64,000 bases of DNA from Aldehydirespirator sp965116965. GTDB taxonomy: Bacteria; Actinomycetota; Acidimicrobiia; Acidimicrobiales; Aldehydirespiratoraceae. The stretch spans positions 1,798,001 through 1,862,000 of the forward strand of contig OZ220743.1 of assembly GCA_965116965.1 (NCBI GenBank), written 5' to 3'. The translations under genes and the position numbers were made by a program. Shown here in pieces: positions 59,879 to 64,000 of the stretch. The notes under the pieces are model-generated. The model did not search any database. It was not told the DNA's origin and saw nothing but the letters and a program-made list of their open reading frames with translations. Within the stretch, counting starts at the first letter, position 1; each line of letters opens with the position of its first letter.

Positions 59879-60979
59879 ATGACCCGCTCCGAGACACTGG
59901 CCCCGCCCTCGGGCGACGGCGTTGCGGTCGCCGCCGCGCCCGAGACCGATGCAGCCGGGTTGCTGTCGCCGGATCCGTTGCCCGCCGACCGCCTCGGCGA
60001 GGCTGCTCTCAGACCCCGAACCCTCCAGGAGTTCGTCGGCCAGAGCGAGCTGAAGGGCCATCTCGACGTGCTCCTCGGTGCGGCCCGCAAGCGCCGCGAG
60101 CCCGTCGACCATCTGCTGTTCGCGGGGCCGCCCGGCCTGGGCAAGACCACCCTGGCGCACATTGTGGCCAACGAAATCGATGCCCACCTCCAGACCACGT
60201 CGGGCCCGGCCCTGGAGCGGGCCGGGGATCTGGCGGCCATGCTCACCAAGCTCGAGCCCGGCGACGTTCTGTTCATCGACGAGATCCATCGCCTTCCCCG
60301 GCCCGTCGAAGAAGTCCTGTATCCGGCCATGGAGGACTTCCGGATCGACATCGTGCTCGGCAAGGGCCCCGCGGCCCGCTCCATCCCCCTGGACCTGGCC
60401 GCGTTCACCCTGGTCGGCGCCACCACCCGCACCGGCCTCATAACCGGACCGCTGCGCGATCGTTTCGGGCTGGTGACCCGGCTGGACTTCTACACCGTCG
60501 ACGACCTCGTATCGATCGTGGAGCGGACCGCGGGGATTCTCGACGTCCACCTCGACGCGGGCGGCGCGGCCGAGATCGCCCAACGGGCCCGGGGCACGCC
60601 CCGCATCGCCAACCGCCTGCTGCGCCAGGTGCGAGACTTCTCCGAGGTGCACCGCGACGGTCGCATCAACTCGTTAGTGGCGGCCGACGGTCTGGAGTTC
60701 TTCGGGGTCGACGAGTTGGGACTCGACCGGGCCTCCCGGGCTGTGCTGGAAGCTCTGTGCCGCCGCTTCGGCGGCGGTCCCGTCGGCTTGTCCACCCTGG
60801 CCATAGCGGTCAGCGAGCCGACCGAGACCGTCGAGGACGTATACGAGCCCTACCTGATCCAGCAGGGACTGCTGATGCGCACACCGAGAGGCAGGGTGGC
60901 GACGCCCGCGGCCTGGGCGCACCTCGGCTTGGAGGCGCCTCAGCCAGACCCGGACGCCCAGCCGGGCCTGTTCACCTGA
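59879..60979 (+). CDS. ruvB: Holliday junction helicase RuvB
   Basis: 366 residues. Walker A GPPGLGKTT, Walker B LFIDEIHRL, sensor ATTRTGLI, arginine-finger region GPLRDRFGL, and a C-terminal winged helix (EPYLIQQGLLMRTPRGR). Motor of branch migration. The N-terminal ~35 residues are a variable extension. 26 bp after ruvA. Confidence 0.96.
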   Translation: MTRSETLAPPSGDGVAVAAAPETDAAGLLSPDPLPADRLGEAALRPRTLQEFVGQSELKGHLDVLLGAARKRREPVDHLLFAGPPGLGKTTLAHIVANEIDAHLQTTSGPALERAGDLAAMLTKLEPGDVLFIDEIHRLPRPVEEVLYPAMEDFRIDIVLGKGPAARSIPLDLAAFTLVGATTRTGLITGPLRDRFGLVTRLDFYTVDDLVSIVERTAGILDVHLDAGGAAEIAQRARGTPRIANRLLRQVRDFSEVHRDGRINSLVAADGLEFFGVDELGLDRASRAVLEALCRRFGGGPVGLSTLAIAVSEPTETVEDVYEPYLIQQGLLMRTPRGRVATPAAWAHLGLEAPQPDPDAQPGLFT

Positions 60980-61000
60980 TCCCTGGGCCCGGCCTCAGCG

Positions 61001-61243
61001 ATGCCGCGATCGCGCCATCGGGACAAGGAGACCGAGGCGGCGGTGCGGGAGATGGAGGCTGCCGGTTGGATCATCCGTCTCTCGGCCGGCCGAAGCAGCC
61101 ACGCCTGGGCCCGGGCGGACTGCCCGCTCGGGCATCTCGAATGCACTCTGTCCGTGTATCAGACGCCGGCCGTTGCGCATCACGAGGCGCGTAGACTACG
61201 GTCCGCGATCAGGCGCTGCGAGCGCAGGAGCGAGACGTCATGA
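61001..61243 (+). CDS. Small basic protein, first gene of paired cassette B
   Basis: 80 residues, homologous to 1021-1281: AAGWIIRLSAGRSSHAWARA then DCPLGH and a basic helix RRLRSAIRRCERR. It begins 21 bp after ruvB and continues the operon, unlike copy A, which has its own AT-rich promoter. Overlaps the next gene as ATGA. Function unknown; see cassette A. Confidence 0.7.
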   Translation: MPRSRHRDKETEAAVREMEAAGWIIRLSAGRSSHAWARADCPLGHLECTLSVYQTPAVAHHEARRLRSAIRRCERRSETS

Positions 61244-61506
61244 GCACAGCCCGGGCACCGGAGCACGCCGTAGTGGGGCGAGCCACGAGTGTGCACCACT
61301 TCGAGATCGAGACCGAGGGCGCCGACCTGTTGGACTGGGAGATGATCGACGCCCTGTACGAGGCGGGCTGTTCCGACGCCACGATCCGGCACCGGTCCGT
61401 CGAGTTCGACCGTGAGGCGCCGACGCTGGACGCAGCCATCGAGTCGGCTATCAACGACATCGAGACGGTTCCCGGCGTCACGGTGAGGGGCGTCCGGCAC
61501 CTCTGA
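61240..61506 (+). CDS. Acidic partner protein, second gene of paired cassette B
   Basis: 88 residues, homologous to 1278-1568: IETEGADLLDWEMIDALYEA, then DREAPTLDAAIESAINDIET and VPGVTVRGV. The motif order is the same in both copies. It lies 22 bp before queA. Confidence 0.7.
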   Translation: MSTARAPEHAVVGRATSVHHFEIETEGADLLDWEMIDALYEAGCSDATIRHRSVEFDREAPTLDAAIESAINDIETVPGVTVRGVRHL

Positions 61507-61528
61507 ACGAGATCGATCCGAGGGGACC

Positions 61529-62596
61529 GTGCCCGCGCCTGCGGACTGGCGAGCGGTCGCGGCAGCGCCGGTCAGGCCGGAAGACCTCGACTACGACCTG
61601 CCCTCCGAGGCGGTCGCTCAGTCGCCGCTGGCGGAGCGCGACCGGGCACGGCTGCTGGTGGACCGCGGCGACGCCGTGTCGCACTGCCGGGTCAGCGACC
61701 TGCCGGAACTGTTGGGACCCGGCGACGTCGTTGTGGTCAACGACACCCGGGTGCTGCCCGCCCGCCTCCGGCTGCGCCGCGCCACCGGGGGCGCGGTGGA
61801 GGTGTTGCTCCTGCACGAGCGTGACGACGGCGACTGGGAGGCGCTGGTGCGGCCGTCCCGGCGCCTCCGCCCCGGCGAGGTCGTCGCACCCGAGCACCCG
61901 GTCGGTCCGATTGGGGTCGAGATCCGCGACGACTTGGGGGAGGGGCGCCGCATCGTGCGTGTCCGCACCGGCGGACGTTCCCTGCTCGGGGTGCTCGACG
62001 AGATCGGCGACGTCCCGCTGCCACCCTACATCTCCGGCAGCATCGACGACCCCGAGCGCTACCAGACCGTGTATTCGCGCACGCCGTCTTCAGCGGCGGC
62101 CCCGACTGCGGGGCTCCACTTCACCGAGCGGCTCCTGGCCCGGGTGCGCGCCTCCGGTGCCGAGGTGGTGGCGGTGGAGCTGGCGGTCGGGCTCGACACG
62201 TTCCGGCCCATCACCGCGGCCCGCCTCGACGACCACCACATGCACACCGAGCGCTACCGGGTACCCGACGACACTCAGCGCGCGCTGGGCCGCGCCGGAC
62301 GGGTTGTGGCGGTAGGGACGACTGTCGTTAGGTGCCTCGAGGCGTGGGCGGCCACCGGCGAGGCGACGGGCCGAACCGGCCTGTTCATTCGCAGGCCGTA
62401 CTCGTGGCGCGTCGTGGACGCGCTGATGACGAACTTCCACCTGCCCCGCTCCACCCTGCTGTGCTTGCTCGACGCCTTCATCGGACCTCGCTGGCGCATG
62501 CTCTACGACACTGCCCTCGAGCACGGCTACCGGTTCCTGTCCTTCGGCGACGCCATGTTCGTGCCCCGCTCTGATCTGCAGGCGCTTGAGCCGTGA
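61529..62596 (+). CDS. queA: S-adenosylmethionine:tRNA ribosyltransferase-isomerase QueA
   Basis: 355 residues from GTG. DLPSEAVAQSPLAERDRARL, VVVNDTRVLPARL, TPSSAAAPTAGLHFT and MTNFHLPRSTLLCLLDAFIG are family hallmarks. Makes epoxyqueuosine in tRNA wobble positions from preQ1. Overlaps the open frame before tgt. Its presence with tgt means queuosine is made or salvaged. Confidence 0.95.
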   Translation: MPAPADWRAVAAAPVRPEDLDYDLPSEAVAQSPLAERDRARLLVDRGDAVSHCRVSDLPELLGPGDVVVVNDTRVLPARLRLRRATGGAVEVLLLHERDDGDWEALVRPSRRLRPGEVVAPEHPVGPIGVEIRDDLGEGRRIVRVRTGGRSLLGVLDEIGDVPLPPYISGSIDDPERYQTVYSRTPSSAAAPTAGLHFTERLLARVRASGAEVVAVELAVGLDTFRPITAARLDDHHMHTERYRVPDDTQRALGRAGRVVAVGTTVVRCLEAWAATGEATGRTGLFIRRPYSWRVVDALMTNFHLPRSTLLCLLDAFIGPRWRMLYDTALEHGYRFLSFGDAMFVPRSDLQALEP

Positions 62597-62696
62597 TTCG
62601 CTGCCGACCGCTCACCGTCCGAAATTGGTGCCGATATTGGGCTTCCAGGGGCCGTCTCGTCATCAATTTCGCTTCTGGGTCGGGCCTGGAGTCGAT

Positions 62697-63809
62697 GTGA
62701 CGGCGGCCGTCTTCACCGTCGAGGCGTCTGACGGCGCGGCCCGCGCCGGCACGGTGGTCACGCCGCGGGGCACGTTCTCGACTCCCTGCTTCATGCCGGT
62801 CGGCACCCGGGGGGCGGTTCCGCATCTCGACTCGGGCGATCTCGAGGCCCTCGGCGTGGAGGTCGTGCTGGCCAACACCTACCACCTGATGCTGCGGCCC
62901 GGCGCCGAGACCGTGGCTCGGCTAGGCGGCATTCACGGCTTCGCCCGCTGGCACGGTCACGTCCTGACCGATTCCGGCGGCTACCAGATCTACTCCCTGG
63001 ACCCCGAAGTGGACGACGACGGAGCCGGCTTCAAGTCGGTCTATGACGGCTCGGCGTGCAGACTCACCACTGAGGAAGCAGTGCGCCTGCAGGCTCTGAT
63101 CGGCGCCGACATAACCATGGTGCTCGACGTCTGCCCCTCCGCGGTGGCTGAGCGCCCCGTCGTTGAGGAGGCTGTGCGCCGCACCGCTCTGTGGGCCCGG
63201 CGAGGCCGCGACGCCTTCCTGGCCCACCCTGACGCGGCCCAGCGCCAGTGCCAGTTCGGCATCGTGCAGGGCGGCGCGGACGCGGCCCTCCGGCTGGAGT
63301 CGGCCCAACGCACTGTCGAGATCGGGTTCGACGGCTACGCGGTGGGCGGGCTGTCGGTGGGCGAGGATCGAGCGGCGATGCTCGAGGCCCTCGACGCGTG
63401 CATCGCTCCGCTGCCCGCCGACCGGCCCCGTTACTTCATGGGGTTGGGCGACCCGGCGGGCATCGTCGAGTCCGTGGCGCGGGGCGTGGACATGTTCGAC
63501 TGCGTCCTGCCGGCCCGGCTCGGCCGCCACGGAACGGTTCTGTCCGACGCGGGCCGCTACAACCTGGCCGCCGCCCGCCACGCGAGCAGCGACGAACCGC
63601 TCGATCCGTCGTTTCCCGACAGCCCTGCCGGCAGGTGGTCGCGCGGCTACCTCCGCCACCTGCTGGCCACCCACGAGCCGACCGCGGCCCGGCTCGTCAC
63701 GCTGCACAACCTGGCCTGGTTGCTGCGCTTCATGGACCAGGTGCGCGCCGCAGTGAGTGACGGCGCCCTCGACGACCTCCGCGCCTCTGTTGGGGCCATC
63801 TGGCAATAG
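62697..63809 (+). CDS. tgt: tRNA-guanine transglycosylase without zinc cysteines
   Basis: 370 residues from GTG 62697; the frame is open further upstream but the family starts near AVFTVEASDGAARAG. Catalytic Asp regions VLTDSGGYQIYSL, MVLDVCPSA and GVDMFDCVLPAR, and GIVQGG and GGLSVGE, are intact. The zinc site near the C-terminus, normally C-x-C-x2-C, reads EPLDPSFPDSPAGRWSRGYL with no cysteine; the fourth ligand His (TLHNL) remains. Exchanges G34 for preQ1. Confidence 0.93.
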   Translation: MTAAVFTVEASDGAARAGTVVTPRGTFSTPCFMPVGTRGAVPHLDSGDLEALGVEVVLANTYHLMLRPGAETVARLGGIHGFARWHGHVLTDSGGYQIYSLDPEVDDDGAGFKSVYDGSACRLTTEEAVRLQALIGADITMVLDVCPSAVAERPVVEEAVRRTALWARRGRDAFLAHPDAAQRQCQFGIVQGGADAALRLESAQRTVEIGFDGYAVGGLSVGEDRAAMLEALDACIAPLPADRPRYFMGLGDPAGIVESVARGVDMFDCVLPARLGRHGTVLSDAGRYNLAAARHASSDEPLDPSFPDSPAGRWSRGYLRHLLATHEPTAARLVTLHNLAWLLRFMDQVRAAVSDGALDDLRASVGAIWQ

Positions 63810-63810
63810 A

Positions 63811-63873
63811 GGCCGAGCTTGGCGAGGCCGTGGCCCGAGCGGCCCGTGAGCGCAGCGAACAACAGCGGGAACG
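63811..63873 (+). repeat. GGCC-rich intergenic repeat, copy 9
   Basis: Starts directly after the tgt stop. Core GGCGAGGCCGTGGCCCGAGC and the GCGCAGCGAACAACAGCGGG tail. Confidence 0.82.
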
Positions 63874-63894
63874 CAATGCTCAGAGGTTGTATCG

Positions 63895-64000
63895 CTAGTT
63901 GCCCATGCCCGGCCGGTAGGTGTCTACGCCGTGGAAGCCGCGAGTTCCCGGCGCTGAACTGGCGCGGCTCTCTACCAGGCGGTCAGCTCGGTGTGTTCTG
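63895..64000 (-). CDS. Possible C-terminus of a minus-strand gene
   Basis: A minus-strand frame is open from the window edge: RLVESRASSAPGTRGFHGVD then TYRPGMGN and TAG. Only 34 residues are visible and the family cannot be told. Confidence 0.3.
   Translation of the reverse strand, partial: RTHRADRLVESRASSAPGTRGFHGVDTYRPGMGN

Overview
The window is high-GC, densely coded DNA from an actinobacterium, most likely of the class Acidimicrobiia (inference). The evidence is a conserved actinobacterial block at the right end, phosphatidylinositol-type lipid genes, many GTG/TTG starts and several leaderless-looking starts. No rRNA, tRNA, CRISPR array or transposase gene was seen.

Layout. 1-3.2 kb: a truncated HNH nuclease, a paired small-gene cassette, a coiled-coil membrane protein and gene debris (YraN, VapC). 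3.3-13.1 kb: a branched-chain-type ABC import locus with two lipoprotein binding proteins, an MFS permease fused to a LivF-type ATPase, a LivH-LivM-LivG fusion and an MscS channel. 13.1-25.3 kb: a large tandem duplication. The order secreted repeat protein / TauE permease / cupin / SnoaL-like protein occurs twice, joined by a hybrid relic of livM and mscS, followed by an MFS exporter. 25.4-43.2 kb: an accessory island. It holds three SLH-domain surface proteins, duplicated toxin-antitoxin (TA) modules, whole and broken DUF4143 ATPases, and at least five scattered pieces of a CO-dehydrogenase-type coxL gene. 43.4-50.3 kb: a DMT permease, dtd, two SDRs, an amidohydrolase, an acetoacetate-decarboxylase-like protein and an acyl-CoA dehydrogenase. 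50.4-63.8 kb: the conserved block, with PI-lipid synthesis (pgsA, acyltransferase, pimA), a degenerate M48 protein, a DUF3048 lipoprotein, pdxST, yebC, ruvCAB, a second copy of the small-gene cassette, queA and tgt.

Three families of short non-coding repeats punctuate the window: a 101-bp MITE with CTAG ends (4 copies), a 47-bp inverted repeat (3 copies) and a roughly 55-bp GGCC-rich intergenic repeat (about 9 copies). The tandem duplication gives natural empty-site versus filled-site comparisons for the MITE and for the GGCC-rich repeat.

Most notable points: a G11 tract that puts the ancestral start of one secreted protein out of frame; a conserved structured leader ahead of both secreted-protein genes; the MFS-LivF and LivHMG fusions; the twice-present ATGA-overlapping gene pair of unknown function; a Tgt without its zinc cysteines; and an M48-like protein without its zinc motif.
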